This document shows positions 42,741 through 51,318 of a stretch of 64,000 nt of DNA, in pieces. The first letter of the stretch is position 1. Each line of letters starts with the position of its first letter. The DNA lies in contig JANQPL010000004.1 in NCBI GenBank assembly GCA_028289425.1, positions 558,001 to 622,000 on the forward strand, written 5' to 3'. The DNA comes from Alphaproteobacteria bacterium (GTDB lineage: Bacteria; Pseudomonadota; Alphaproteobacteria; JANQMY01). The position numbers were made by a program, and so were the translations under genes. Under the pieces are notes generated by a model that was not told the origin of the DNA, ran no database searches, and saw only the letters and a list, made by a program, of their open reading frames with translations.

Positions 42741-42763
42741 AAGAAAGGAGAGAGGAGCCCAAC

Positions 42764-43258
42764 ATGTCACGTTTCCCCCTGTTGCACCGTCGTCGCGCCC
42801 AGCCAGGCAAGGCACTTTCGTCGCCCTTCGACCTGTTTAACCGCGACCTTGAAGAGCTGTTTTCGGACTATTTCTCAGGCGATCATCTGCCAAGCCGTTT
42901 CGTTGATGCCAAGCAGTCCTATCCGGGACTTGCGCGCCTTAACATCAGCGAGACCGATGAGGCGATCGAAATCTCGGTCGATCTTCCGGGAATGGATGAA
43001 GAGAACATCGACGTGTCGCTGGCGGATGGCGTTCTGACCATCGAAGGCGAGCGGCATGACGAAACCAAAGACGACAACAAGAATTTTCATCGCGTCGAAA
43101 GAAGCTATGGCGCGTTCTGTCGTCAAATCGCCATGCCCACCTCGATCGACGAAGACAATGTAAATGCCAAGTTCGAAAAAGGCGTCTTATCGATCACCTG
43201 CAAGAAAGCACCGGAAGAGAAGCAGCAAAAACGAAAGATTTCCGTGACAGCCGCTTAA
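42764..43258 (+). CDS. Small heat shock protein (Hsp20)
   Basis: This 164-residue chaperone has a clear alpha-crystallin domain (about 55-150), with LNISETDEAIEISVDLPGM at its start, GVLTIEGERHDE in the middle and the FEKGVLSITCKK strand at its end. It prevents aggregation of unfolding proteins as an ATP-independent oligomer. GAGGAG lies 8-13 bases before the ATG. It is followed by a long hairpin terminator. The C-terminal IxV-type anchor is KISVTAA. Confidence 0.92.
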   Translation: MSRFPLLHRRRAQPGKALSSPFDLFNRDLEELFSDYFSGDHLPSRFVDAKQSYPGLARLNISETDEAIEISVDLPGMDEENIDVSLADGVLTIEGERHDETKDDNKNFHRVERSYGAFCRQIAMPTSIDEDNVNAKFEKGVLSITCKKAPEEKQQKRKISVTAA

Positions 43259-43283
43259 GCGTTCCCTACTTCGGCAAGCGGCT

Positions 43284-43350
43284 GGCCCTGCGATACGCAT
43301 GTTTCCCCAAACATTGGCTCCCCAATGCCTGGCGTATCGCGGGGCCTTTT
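43284..43350 (+). terminator. Long hairpin terminator after hsp20
   Basis: GGCCCTGCGATACGC (43284) pairs with GCGTATCGCGGGGCC (43332) over about 13 base pairs, with a T4 tail. It ends the hsp20 transcript and faces the convergent MarR gene. Confidence 0.75.
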
Positions 43351-43379
43351 CGTGTGCCGTAAAGACTCCGACGTGTACG

Positions 43380-43802
43380 TCATACATGCTCGTCAAGCGA
43401 TGCCCTTTGCAGCACCCGCACCACAGCCTTCACATCCGCCGCATTCAGATTTCGAAACAATTCCTTCGCCAACGATTCTTTCACCTTTGAGATTTGACCG
43501 ACCGCCTCAGTGCCCTTTTTCGTGATGTGCACGATGAAGGTGCGTTTGTCTGACGCGTCTTTTCGCCGCGAGATGTATCCACCCGCTTCCAGTTTTTTGA
43601 GAGAACGGCCGGCATTGCTTCGGTCGACCGTCAAAGAGGCCGAGAGTTCGTCTTGCGCGACGGCATCTTTTTGACTGAGCAGCGTCAGCAGTCGGGCTTC
43701 CGTGTGGTTGAAACCGAGCACCGAGAGCTTACGTTCAGCAGTGACGTATCTCTTATGGGCGATGATGCCGATGAGATCGAAAAGTTCCAATTGGCTGTTC
43801 AA
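43380..43802 (-). CDS. MarR family regulator
   Basis: This 140-residue winged-helix protein has the MarR core: EARLLTLLSQKDAVAQDELS, then VDRSNAGRSLKKLEAGGYIS and the wing DASDKRTFIVHITKKG. It is divergent from a SAM methyltransferase gene. A perfect 14-base palindrome and a good promoter lie in the 83-base region between them, so it probably represses the methyltransferase gene and itself. The inducing compound is unknown. Confidence 0.88.
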   Translation of the reverse strand: MNSQLELFDLIGIIAHKRYVTAERKLSVLGFNHTEARLLTLLSQKDAVAQDELSASLTVDRSNAGRSLKKLEAGGYISRRKDASDKRTFIVHITKKGTEAVGQISKVKESLAKELFRNLNAADVKAVVRVLQRASLDEHV

Positions 43803-43814
43803 GAAAAGACCCTC

Positions 43815-43856
43815 TTGACGAACGGTGCTTCAAATAATTAAATGCGTGCGCACGCA
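43815..43856 (+). promoter_or_regulatory. Promoter and MarR operator of the methyltransferase
   Basis: TTGACG (43815-43820) and TTAAAT (43838-43843) are separated by 17 bases. The perfect palindrome TGCGTGCGCACGCA (43843-43856) overlaps the expected transcription start, where a bound MarR dimer would block it. Confidence 0.65.
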
Positions 43857-43885
43857 ACTAAAAGAAACTCTTGGGATGAAGGAAC

Positions 43886-44464
43886 ATGGATGCAGATAAG
43901 TTAAACGAGCTTCTCGGACCCACATTTACTGCGATTTCCCCGGATGTCTCAACCGCGTTGAACGCTCTCGACCTTAAGCCGGACGCCGCCATACTGGATG
44001 TGGGAACCGGTGTGGGCAGTTTCGCCATTCACATGGCGTTGCGCGGTTTTGATGTGCTCACAGGCGAACCCGCAACGGACACATCTCATTACGCGGGGCA
44101 AGCATGGGCGGAAAATGCGGAAAAGGCCGGTGTTCGCGACAAAATCCGTTTTGAGCCCTTCGATGCCGGTACGATGCCCTTTGCCTCCGGATCGTTCGAT
44201 GCCGTTTTCTTTTTCGGCGTGTTGCATCATGTGAACGATGAGTTGCGTGCCGCCGTCTTCAAAGAAGCGGTTCGCGTTTCTAAAAAGAGCGGCGCCGTGG
44301 TCTTCTTCGAGCCGAAAGAGGAGACGATCCGGATGGTGCGAGAGCAGGACCCCGCCCACCCAGACCCGGCCGACCCGTCAATCTATGCACAACATCAGCC
44401 TGTCACGGAATCTAAAGTTTCCGGGTCAATAATGGATATCTACACATATCGTGTAGCGGTATAA
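43886..44464 (+). CDS. Class I SAM-dependent methyltransferase
   Basis: This 192-residue protein has motif I ILDVGTGVGSFAIHMA, motif II near FRFEPFDAGTMPF-like text and FDAVFFFGVLHHVND for motif III, so it should bind SAM in the usual Rossmann fold. The acceptor is unknown. The first Gly-rich loop is intact. GAAGGAAC precedes the ATG. It is divergent from, and probably controlled by, the MarR regulator, which suggests a role in handling a toxic compound, possibly an aromatic or metalloid. Confidence 0.87.
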   Translation: MDADKLNELLGPTFTAISPDVSTALNALDLKPDAAILDVGTGVGSFAIHMALRGFDVLTGEPATDTSHYAGQAWAENAEKAGVRDKIRFEPFDAGTMPFASGSFDAVFFFGVLHHVNDELRAAVFKEAVRVSKKSGAVVFFEPKEETIRMVREQDPAHPDPADPSIYAQHQPVTESKVSGSIMDIYTYRVAV

Positions 44465-44512
44465 CGGCCGAACTGCGGTCCGCCCTGCGAACCGGTTCCA
44501 ATGGGGCATGTG

Positions 44513-44983
44513 CTAGGAACGCTCGACGACCCGCCAATAGCGGGTATTTGTGGGCGTGCCGCCGCTGGTTTGCGGAAGGTCGTATTTGTCTGCATAGACC
44601 GCCCGCAGTGCGGTCAGTATCTCTTCGTCATCCAACGGCTCAAGCGCAACGTCGTAAAGCTGCTCGCCAATTTTGAGTCGCACATTCGGGTCGGTGTCCA
44701 CCCAGCCCGGCCAATTCTTTTCATCGGGGTTGCGGGCGCCGATGTAAAGCGTGCCGTCAAGGGCCGCGCACCAAATGGTAACGGAATGGGAGACGAAGTA
44801 AGGCGTGGTCACTTCGACAAAAATCTCTTTGTGCTCTTGGGTGAAAGTCCAATCGTCGGGAAACTCCGTGAACTCGCCGCTGAGCCACAAACCAGGCGTG
44901 CGATCGCTCGGTTCGCAGGCCGCCACGCCCACGGCGAAGACGAGACCGGCCCAGACCATAATCAGTGGACGGATTTTATTCAT
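44513..44983 (-). CDS. Lipoprotein with DUF2255-like split-barrel pattern
   Basis: This 156-residue protein has a lipoprotein signal with the lipobox AVGVAAC, so it should be anchored in the envelope. The mature part has TLYIGARNPDEKNWPGWV and VRLKIGEQLYDVALEPLDD, which resemble the flavin/deazaflavin split-barrel proteins such as DUF2255. If so, an envelope location is unusual. The function is unknown. It is convergent with the methyltransferase gene, with 48 bases between stops. Confidence 0.72.
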   Translation of the reverse strand: MNKIRPLIMVWAGLVFAVGVAACEPSDRTPGLWLSGEFTEFPDDWTFTQEHKEIFVEVTTPYFVSHSVTIWCAALDGTLYIGARNPDEKNWPGWVDTDPNVRLKIGEQLYDVALEPLDDEEILTALRAVYADKYDLPQTSGGTPTNTRYWRVVERS

Positions 44984-45255
44984 CTGCAGCTTCCCCCTAG
45001 AGCAAGTCCGACGACCCGACTTTCACTTTACTCTCGAATGCGAGCAAGGATCAATTTTGCCACAAACGCCGCCCCCGTTTTCAAGATTTCCGAATAAGTT
45101 CAATCGTTTGGCACTGATTTGGATGGCTGATAAACTTGGTTTTCGGAAAAAGCAATTACGGAAAAAGGGACGGGCCAATGTCACGGTCTCATGGGCAAAT
45201 CCGGATTCATCAAAATACGATTGACCACTTTCTATCCAGCGGAAGGGCGTGAGTT

Positions 45256-45786
45256 ATGTCAGACGGGCGGGACGCCGAACTACATGCGGTGATCGACAAG
45301 CAGGCCATCTCAGATGTGATCCATCGTCTGGCCCGCGCGATCGACCGTTGCGACAAAGCGCTTATTGCATCTTGCTTCCATGAAGATGCCACCGACGATC
45401 ATGGGTCGTTTAAAGGAACAGCCGCCGAGTTTTGTGATTGGGTGATCCCGGTTCTCCAATCCATGGAGGCCACACAACACAACATCCATAATGTGCTGAT
45501 CGAGCTTTCCGGCAGCAACGCGCTTAGCGAATCCTATTTTGTTGCCCATCATCGGATCGCAACACCGGATGGCCCCAACGACATGATCGCCGCCGGGCGC
45601 TACTTGGACCGGTTCGAGAAGCGGGACGGGAAATGGCGCATTGCCCATCGCCACGCCATCTATGACTGGAGTCGAAACGACCCGTCAACCTGCCAATGGG
45701 ACAAGCCGCCGGCGGCCGATATTCTTGAACGTGGCAAACGCGGCGAGACCGATCCCAGCTATGCCCACTTTCTGGGCCGCTCATAA
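45256..45786 (+). CDS. NTF2-like / SnoaL-like protein
   Basis: This 176-residue protein has the cone-like NTF2 fold of the SnoaL group. Helix LHAVIDKQAISDVIHRLARA precedes ALIASCFHEDATDDHGSF, and the strand YLDRFEKRDGKWRIAHRHAIYDW contains the usual catalytic-pocket His. Members are isomerases, dehydratases or cyclases of small ring compounds, but the substrate here is unknown. GGAAGGG lies 8-14 bases before the ATG. The gene stands alone between two transcripts of opposite direction. Confidence 0.87.
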   Translation: MSDGRDAELHAVIDKQAISDVIHRLARAIDRCDKALIASCFHEDATDDHGSFKGTAAEFCDWVIPVLQSMEATQHNIHNVLIELSGSNALSESYFVAHHRIATPDGPNDMIAAGRYLDRFEKRDGKWRIAHRHAIYDWSRNDPSTCQWDKPPAADILERGKRGETDPSYAHFLGRS

Positions 45787-45793
45787 AAATTGG

Positions 45794-45828
45794 CAACAAA
45801 AAAAGGGCCCTGCTGGTGCGCAGGGCCC
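45794..45828 (-). terminator. Strong terminator on the minus strand
   Basis: GGGCCCTGC-GCACCA-GCAGGGCCC (45805-45828) is followed on the minus strand by TTTTTTTGTTG. It ends the transcript of the exported protein at 45857 and also separates it from the NTF2-like gene. Confidence 0.85.
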
Positions 45829-45856
45829 AGTATTCACAATGGTCGTTGTCTTTCGA

Positions 45857-46324
45857 TCAAGGAGTATTGTTGATGTGAGATGGAAGAGAGTGGCCGAAGC
45901 CTGCCAAGTGTTCTTCCATCTTCGACGGTAAACTGAGGCCGCTGCCCCAATCCGTTGATCCGTGGCTGCTCGGCAGCGACGAACTGCTGTGGGGCGAAGT
46001 CTTGCCCTTCAACCAGTTCAAGCCGCTTTCAAAACCGTGCGACGGCGCAAAAGCAATCCAACCTGCTTTGTTCTGCGTGTGCTGTGTTTTCAGAAACGCT
46101 TCGTCCACCAGGCTTCCCGCGCCAAAATCGAGCGAAGAGTCAAATCCAACTTTGTTCTGAAGACGCTGGCTTTCCCAGAGCGTGCCCTTGACCAGGTACT
46201 CGCCGCCGATCTGAACCGGTTCCCAGGTGAGGCTTTCGCCGTTGAGGTCGCCAGCCCAAGCGCTGGACCCCCCCACCATGCTCGCAAGCAGTAATGTGCC
46301 CGCAAATACTGCTTTGATATTCAT
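45857..46324 (-). CDS. Exported unknown protein
   Basis: This 155-residue protein starts with a signal peptide (MNIKAVFAGTLLLASMVGG, cleavage after AWA) and should be secreted or periplasmic. The mature part is Gly/Ser-rich, with a low-complexity stretch near the end (SPHSSSSLPSSHGSTDWGSG). I recognise no family. GGGGAC lies about 7 bases before the ATG. The gene ends before a strong terminator and is divergent from the exopolysaccharide locus. It may be connected with the cell surface, but nothing proves that. Confidence 0.72.
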   Translation of the reverse strand: MNIKAVFAGTLLLASMVGGSSAWAGDLNGESLTWEPVQIGGEYLVKGTLWESQRLQNKVGFDSSLDFGAGSLVDEAFLKTQHTQNKAGWIAFAPSHGFESGLNWLKGKTSPHSSSSLPSSHGSTDWGSGLSLPSKMEEHLAGFGHSLPSHINNTP

Positions 46325-46336
46325 ATTAGTCCCCAT

Positions 46337-46844
46337 GTCATCCCAGTATGGCCACCAATTACTGTAACAATACTTTGGATTTATGGTTAACGGAACCGAA
46401 AGAATTGGTTAAACGCATCTTTGTCATAGGTTTTTTGAAAGAACTTAAGCCTAGCTTCAGAAAAAATACTACGAATTCAAGTGTATCTTGGCCGGAGGAG
46501 CAGTAATTGCCGGATGATCCTCTTTCCTGTGCCGCAACCGGGGCGAATCACTCCAAATCCCGACCGTGGTCATTGGGCACGACAGTTCAATTATAGGTTG
46601 CCGTGCCTTCGTGCAAAGGGAACTCGGGTTCGGCGCTGCAACAAAAAGTTCTTCAAAACGTCTGGGATCTGACGCGCACGTTCAGTAACTGTTCATCTTG
46701 AACGAATTTCTGTCGATAAACACGTGTGTGCGTATTTTGTTGTTGAGAAATACTTAGAAGGATAATATTTCTCGAAGGCAATTACTCGCCTCATCAGAAA
46801 TTCGACCGAAGTACCAGCGTGTTACTTCCAGGTGTATTGATTAA
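46337..46844. other. AT-rich non-coding region before the EPS locus
   Basis: About 500 bases with no supported gene precede the initiating transferase. It contains an inverted repeat with perfect 8-base arms, GAGAAATA and TATTTCTC, 13 bases apart (46746-46774), ending 70 bases before the GTG start, where an operator could be placed. The region is clearly richer in A and T than the genes on either side. Confidence 0.6.
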
Positions 46845-48347
46845 GTGACGACGAAAGCAGCCTCGGCTGAATCGAAAGCTTCACTAACCGAAAGTGATGC
46901 CCCCCTAGCGTCGCGTCTGTGGTCCTTTGTCAAACCGACTTACCGGCCCCAGACGTGGTTGAGCTTTTTGTTTGTATTGTCGGACTTTTTCGCCATCGGG
47001 TTGAGTCTCGTTGCCTCGGGCTTCGTGGTCGCGTTAGCGACGTGGTTCTTTTTCGGCTTTTACTACTTACAAGAGGGCGTGCCGGGGGGCACCACGCGCC
47101 TCCTTTATGTCACCATCATCTCCATCGGTATTGTCACGGTCCTGTCCCTGAGAGGACATTATCGTTGTGGCGTGCCGCTGCATCGTGAGCTGCAGCAGGT
47201 GGTGTCGATCTTGGCCTTTGCCATGCTTTTCGAAGGCTTTCTTCATTACGCTCAGAAAGACGATTTTTCACGGCTTTGGTTGGTGGCCACTTGGCTCACC
47301 GCGGTGCCGCTGATGCTTTTGGGGCGGGCCTTGGTGAAAAGCCTTGTCACCCGCAAGGACGACTGGAAGATCCCGGTGATTGTCGTGGGCACCGACCGTG
47401 CGATCGATGACGCGCTCACCTTATTCCGGGCCGAGTACCAAATGGGCTTCCGCACCGTGTCGAAGCTGGTGACGGCGGATGGCGTGCCGTTTGGCAATGA
47501 TGACTTCGTTCGGCTGCGGGCCGCGGTGGAACCGTGGAACGGGGCTCACGTGATTTTCGCGCGGGCGTTCCCGTTGGACAAAGGCTTGCGCGCCGCCATT
47601 CGGTACCTGAACACAGAACGAATTCCCTATTCGGTTCTGGCACCGTTTCATGAAATGTCCGTGTTGAACATGGAAGTGCTGCCGCTCTATCGAAATGAAA
47701 TGGTGTTGCTGTCGCCGCGTCACAGCGCGACCCGATTCACCTCCGCGGCGGTCAAACGACTCACGGATTTAGTCTTTGCCGGCAGCGCGATTGTGCTCAC
47801 CCTTCCACTTATGTTGTTTGTGGCGGCGGCCGTTGCTTCTGACCGGGGACCCGTATTCTTCGGACACACCCGCGTCGGGCGCCATGGCCGCAAGTTCAAG
47901 TGCTACAAGTTTCGCACCATGGAGCAGAATGCGGACGAGATGTTGGCGCATCACCTGCGTAACAATCCAGACGCTAAAAAGGAATGGGCGCGGTCGCAAA
48001 AACTTGTCAATGACCCGCGAGTGACACGCATCGGTAAGTTCCTGCGCCGGACGAGTTTGGACGAGTTGCCTCAGCTCTACAATATTCTCAAAGGGGATAT
48101 GAGCGTTGTCGGCCCGCGTCCCGTGACGGAAGGCGAACTAAAAAAGTTCGGCGATACGCGCGACTATTATCTCAAAATGCGTCCCGGTGTGACTGGCCTT
48201 TGGCAAATCAGCGGCCGGAGCGAGACGACTTATGAACGACGTGTCTATCTCGATGGATGGTATGCACGTAACTGGTCGTTCTGGCACGACATGGCGATTA
48301 TTATGCGCACGGTTCCGGCGGTTCTCTCGTCGCGTGGGGCGGTCTAG
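46845..48347 (+). CDS. Initiating glycosylphosphotransferase for exopolysaccharide
   Basis: This 500-residue membrane protein starts exopolysaccharide repeat-unit synthesis by moving a sugar-phosphate onto undecaprenyl phosphate. Four or five hydrophobic segments and a CoA-binding-like domain precede the conserved bacterial sugar transferase domain (about 300-495), with TRVGRHGRKFKCYKFRTM, TSLDELPQLYNILKGDMSVV and RPGVTGLWQISGRSE. The start is a GTG with no strong ribosome site. It stands first at the left end of the locus and is transcribed away from the AT-rich leader. Confidence 0.93.
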   Translation: MTTKAASAESKASLTESDAPLASRLWSFVKPTYRPQTWLSFLFVLSDFFAIGLSLVASGFVVALATWFFFGFYYLQEGVPGGTTRLLYVTIISIGIVTVLSLRGHYRCGVPLHRELQQVVSILAFAMLFEGFLHYAQKDDFSRLWLVATWLTAVPLMLLGRALVKSLVTRKDDWKIPVIVVGTDRAIDDALTLFRAEYQMGFRTVSKLVTADGVPFGNDDFVRLRAAVEPWNGAHVIFARAFPLDKGLRAAIRYLNTERIPYSVLAPFHEMSVLNMEVLPLYRNEMVLLSPRHSATRFTSAAVKRLTDLVFAGSAIVLTLPLMLFVAAAVASDRGPVFFGHTRVGRHGRKFKCYKFRTMEQNADEMLAHHLRNNPDAKKEWARSQKLVNDPRVTRIGKFLRRTSLDELPQLYNILKGDMSVVGPRPVTEGELKKFGDTRDYYLKMRPGVTGLWQISGRSETTYERRVYLDGWYARNWSFWHDMAIIMRTVPAVLSSRGAV

Positions 48348-48380
48348 GCCCGGCCTACGATTTTTCCAGATTCTTTTGCT

Positions 48381-49262
48381 CTAGCTGAGCGTTCGCCTCA
48401 AAAATCCTTCAGTCCGACCGAGCGCGACATTTCCAAAATAGGCCGCCCGCGGCCAGTCCAAAACCAGCAAACTGCGCGCCAGATTGGCAAGCGGGCGCAC
48501 GGTCCAATACAGCGCGGCGATTGGACCGTAGCCATGTTTGCGCAGCACATAGCCCATGCCGCGCGCATACATGCGCCCCTTTTTGCGCATGGCGCGGTCC
48601 GGGCGCTGCGTGTCCAATTCCGCATGGTGGCCAATCAAGGACGGGTCAAAGTAGGCACTAAATCCGGCATCAAGGGCGCGTGCCATAATGTCCTGGCCTT
48701 CGCAGGCTTGCCACGGCGTGTCGGCGCCAACACCGATCGTCTCGTCATACCCGTCAATCTGCTCAAGCACTCCTCTTCTAAAAAAAACCATCCACTCGAT
48801 CTGTGTGGTCCACAGATTATTGCGGCCAATATGCTGGGCTTGATCTTCGAACCGCCCGTTAATGGAGCGGCCCGTTTCGTCCGCGGCGCGACCCGTTACA
48901 ATGTCGGCCTGCGATGTCTCAAAGATGACCAGCGCCTGACTCAACAATTTGTCCGGATACCAACAATCGTCATCGGGAAACAAAACGATTTCCCCGCGAG
49001 CACGGCGCCATCCTTGATTACGGCCCCGGCTTAACCCGCGATCTTTAGGCGTTTGCACGTGCTGGACCGGGAAGGAATAGCCGTTACTGCCAATCGACTC
49101 TTGGATCCGGTTGTCAGCGTTTTGATCGACAATAATCACCTCAAAGCGGCGCTCCGATTGCCGTTCGAGCGATTCGAGCATGTGTTCGAGCTCGCCGGAC
49201 CGACCGAGAGTCGAGACGACAAGGGAAAAGAGGGGGGGATTGTCTGCGGCCGACGTCACCAT
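48381..49262 (-). CDS. Glycosyltransferase family 2
   Basis: This 293-residue GT-A transferase adds a sugar to the lipid-linked repeat unit. It has the N-terminal SLVVSTLGRSGELEHMLESL, the nucleotide-binding FEVIIVDQNADN and the metal-binding FPDDDCWYPD. It is the last gene of a three-gene minus-strand run with the pyruvyl transferase and another family 2 enzyme. The donor sugar is unknown. It is convergent with the initiating transferase gene. Confidence 0.9.
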   Translation of the reverse strand: MVTSAADNPPLFSLVVSTLGRSGELEHMLESLERQSERRFEVIIVDQNADNRIQESIGSNGYSFPVQHVQTPKDRGLSRGRNQGWRRARGEIVLFPDDDCWYPDKLLSQALVIFETSQADIVTGRAADETGRSINGRFEDQAQHIGRNNLWTTQIEWMVFFRRGVLEQIDGYDETIGVGADTPWQACEGQDIMARALDAGFSAYFDPSLIGHHAELDTQRPDRAMRKKGRMYARGMGYVLRKHGYGPIAALYWTVRPLANLARSLLVLDWPRAAYFGNVALGRTEGFLRRTLS

Positions 49263-49271
49263 GATCCCCTT

Positions 49272-50156
49272 TTAGCCAAGCGCGTCTTCAACAATGTGAC
49301 GCAGCCGCTCATCATTCTCTACCAGATCTACGCGATCGAAATACCCTTTGAGGGAGCTGTCATAGATGGCCTTGATCTTGAAATAATTTCCCGGGGCAAG
49401 GGAAACCCGTTTGCCCAGCAGCGCAGCACCAATGGCGGCATGCAGCCGATCGGTGATCACATGGTCGAACTGGTCCAGATAGCGAAGAAACTCTGCGGCG
49501 TCCGACCGGTGATCGCCGTTGGCGGACAGGTCGAAGTTCTCGGGGTGATTTGCGAGACCGTGGGCACGGGCTTCATTGTCCGTGCGGAAAACAAGACCTA
49601 CCGGTTTTGTGGCGGGCGTGCGGTCGCGGAGCACCCGGTCCGGATGGATCGTGGCCAAGTAGAATGCCATGTCATGGCAGAACGTGCCTTTGGGCGCAGC
49701 TTCCATGCTGTCGGCGATGTCGCGCACAAAGATTGGTGCGTCGAGCGTAGGCGCAATTTCGAACGTGGTGGGCAGCACGAACAATCTTCGCGTCAGCCAC
49801 ATCTGTCTACGCACGTTTCGATACCCCACTTCGCAAGCCCGCGACCACGCACCGCTGCCGCTGTAAACAAAAAGCGCAGGGGTAAGCCCCAGTGCTATCG
49901 CCTGAAGCTTGTCAACTCTTGACCCCATATCCAATTCGCGGATGGTCAGTCCAATGTCTTCAAAAAACCGAAGTGTTCCGAGGCGAATAAGCGCGTCGCC
50001 GTAGTTACCGTGGTTTTGCATAAAAATCACGGGACGGCCGGCGCTTGCCTTTTTTAGATCCTGTGCCAGCGTGCGAAAGGGTGCCTCGAATGCGGCGAGT
50101 TTGTCGCCGTTCATAACGCAGGTTGGTATGTGAGCTTCGGTTTTGTTGGACGTCAT
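49272..50156 (-). CDS. Polysaccharide pyruvyl transferase
   Basis: This 294-residue enzyme adds a pyruvate ketal to a sugar, giving the polysaccharide an acidic group. The family pattern shows in VIFMQNHGNYGDALIRLGTL, FVYSGSGAWSRACEVGYRN and HVITDRLHAAIGAALLGK. I chose the ATG at 50156; the frame has 14 upstream codons. Its gene is 1 base from the family 2 gene before it and 9 bases from the next one, so the three form one operon. A pyruvylated exopolysaccharide is therefore likely. Confidence 0.9.
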   Translation of the reverse strand: MTSNKTEAHIPTCVMNGDKLAAFEAPFRTLAQDLKKASAGRPVIFMQNHGNYGDALIRLGTLRFFEDIGLTIRELDMGSRVDKLQAIALGLTPALFVYSGSGAWSRACEVGYRNVRRQMWLTRRLFVLPTTFEIAPTLDAPIFVRDIADSMEAAPKGTFCHDMAFYLATIHPDRVLRDRTPATKPVGLVFRTDNEARAHGLANHPENFDLSANGDHRSDAAEFLRYLDQFDHVITDRLHAAIGAALLGKRVSLAPGNYFKIKAIYDSSLKGYFDRVDLVENDERLRHIVEDALG

Positions 50157-50157
50157 A

Positions 50158-51078
50158 CTAGAGATCGAGAATGCGCTCCGGCGTGCAGCGTCCGGCAAGA
50201 AAATCCAAGACTGCGCGCAGATTGCCTTTCAACCTGCCGCGAAAATCGACGGTCGGGTGTGTTCGAATGCTCCTTGCTAGATTTACCGCCAATGCGCGCC
50301 AAAGAAACCGCCGCATGTGTTTACGCTGCATGGTGCCCTTGCCGGCAAGGTAGATGGGGTTTGCAATCTGCGAGTAACCAAACCGCACACCGCTTTGACG
50401 GGCTGACTTGATGCCCAAATGCACACCACGGCAAGCCGGCGTGTAGATGGTGCGGCCGAATTTCTGTGCCTGCCCCGTGTAGTCGCGATCCTCTTGCCAA
50501 GCGTAAAGCGGCAGCCTTTCGTCGAAACGGCAGCTTCGCACCACAACGTCGCGAAAAGCCATGTTGCAACCATACATGGAGCTGACATTGCGTTCCTCTG
50601 GTCCACTTGCCCAATGGGGCATCGGCGTAATGTCTCCTGTCAAATAGTCGCTGGCGTTGGCCTCGGATAATCCAGACCCTTTGATGCCGTCGGCCAAAAC
50701 GTGACCCGTCAGCGCTACCACATCGGCATGCTCCACAAACATTTGAGCAGCGGACTCCATCCAATCCATTGCAGGGCGGAAATCGTCGTCGAAGAATGCC
50801 ACAAAAGAGGGCGACTCCTGTGTGCCGAAAGCGCCTAAGCGCTCCAAATGAGCCAGTCCGAAATTGCGTTGAATAGGCAGGCCCGCCTTGTCGGAAAGCA
50901 AAACCTGCGCCCGGCCCTCGGTGGTTAGTTTGTGATCAGATAGACCGGCAATATCGGCGGTTTCGACGCCGACAATGACAATCAATTCGCTGGGTTGTGA
51001 CTGCAGCGCTAGTTGGTCCAGGAGCGTGGCCACTGTTTCCGCTCGACCCTTCGTGGCGATGACAATATATGAACGCAT
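50158..51078 (-). CDS. Glycosyltransferase family 2
   Basis: This 306-residue GT-A enzyme begins MRSYIVIATKGRAETVATLL and has VAFFDDDFRPAMDW as its metal- and donor-binding loop. The segment YAWQEDRDYTGQAQKFG carries the catalytic ED-type motif, typical of family 2 rhamnosyl- or similar transferases. I chose the ATG at 51078; the frame extends 24 codons upstream. It heads the minus-strand three-gene run and is divergent from the GT4 gene, with 240 bases between for two promoters. Confidence 0.88.
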   Translation of the reverse strand: MRSYIVIATKGRAETVATLLDQLALQSQPSELIVIVGVETADIAGLSDHKLTTEGRAQVLLSDKAGLPIQRNFGLAHLERLGAFGTQESPSFVAFFDDDFRPAMDWMESAAQMFVEHADVVALTGHVLADGIKGSGLSEANASDYLTGDITPMPHWASGPEERNVSSMYGCNMAFRDVVVRSCRFDERLPLYAWQEDRDYTGQAQKFGRTIYTPACRGVHLGIKSARQSGVRFGYSQIANPIYLAGKGTMQRKHMRRFLWRALAVNLARSIRTHPTVDFRGRLKGNLRAVLDFLAGRCTPERILDL

Positions 51079-51318
51079 GACCGGGTGACCTGGGATTTGG
51101 AGGATGGCAGCCCGCCCGCATTTGCCGCGCAAACCGGGTGCAAACGGCATAATATCCCTTTTTTGCTACGTGTTGAACCGCCGGAAAAGCAGCGCTCCGT
51201 CAGGGCGCGCCTATGCCACGGGATCATTTGACCGATTGGCGGCCGTCGGCCAGATGGGGTATTTTCCAAGCAATCCTTGGAGATTGTTGTAACCGTCGTT
51301 AGATCGGCCACGTTGTAA

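Noticed and set aside
45123-45224. Small ORF starting MADKLGFRKKQ
   Set aside because: The 33-codon frame is basic and open, but there is no strong ribosome site and no second line of evidence such as a paralogue.
46481-46672. Possible 63-residue gene before the EPS locus
   Set aside because: It starts with GTG, has no clear ribosome site, and its composition (Arg/Pro-rich) is that of a random frame.
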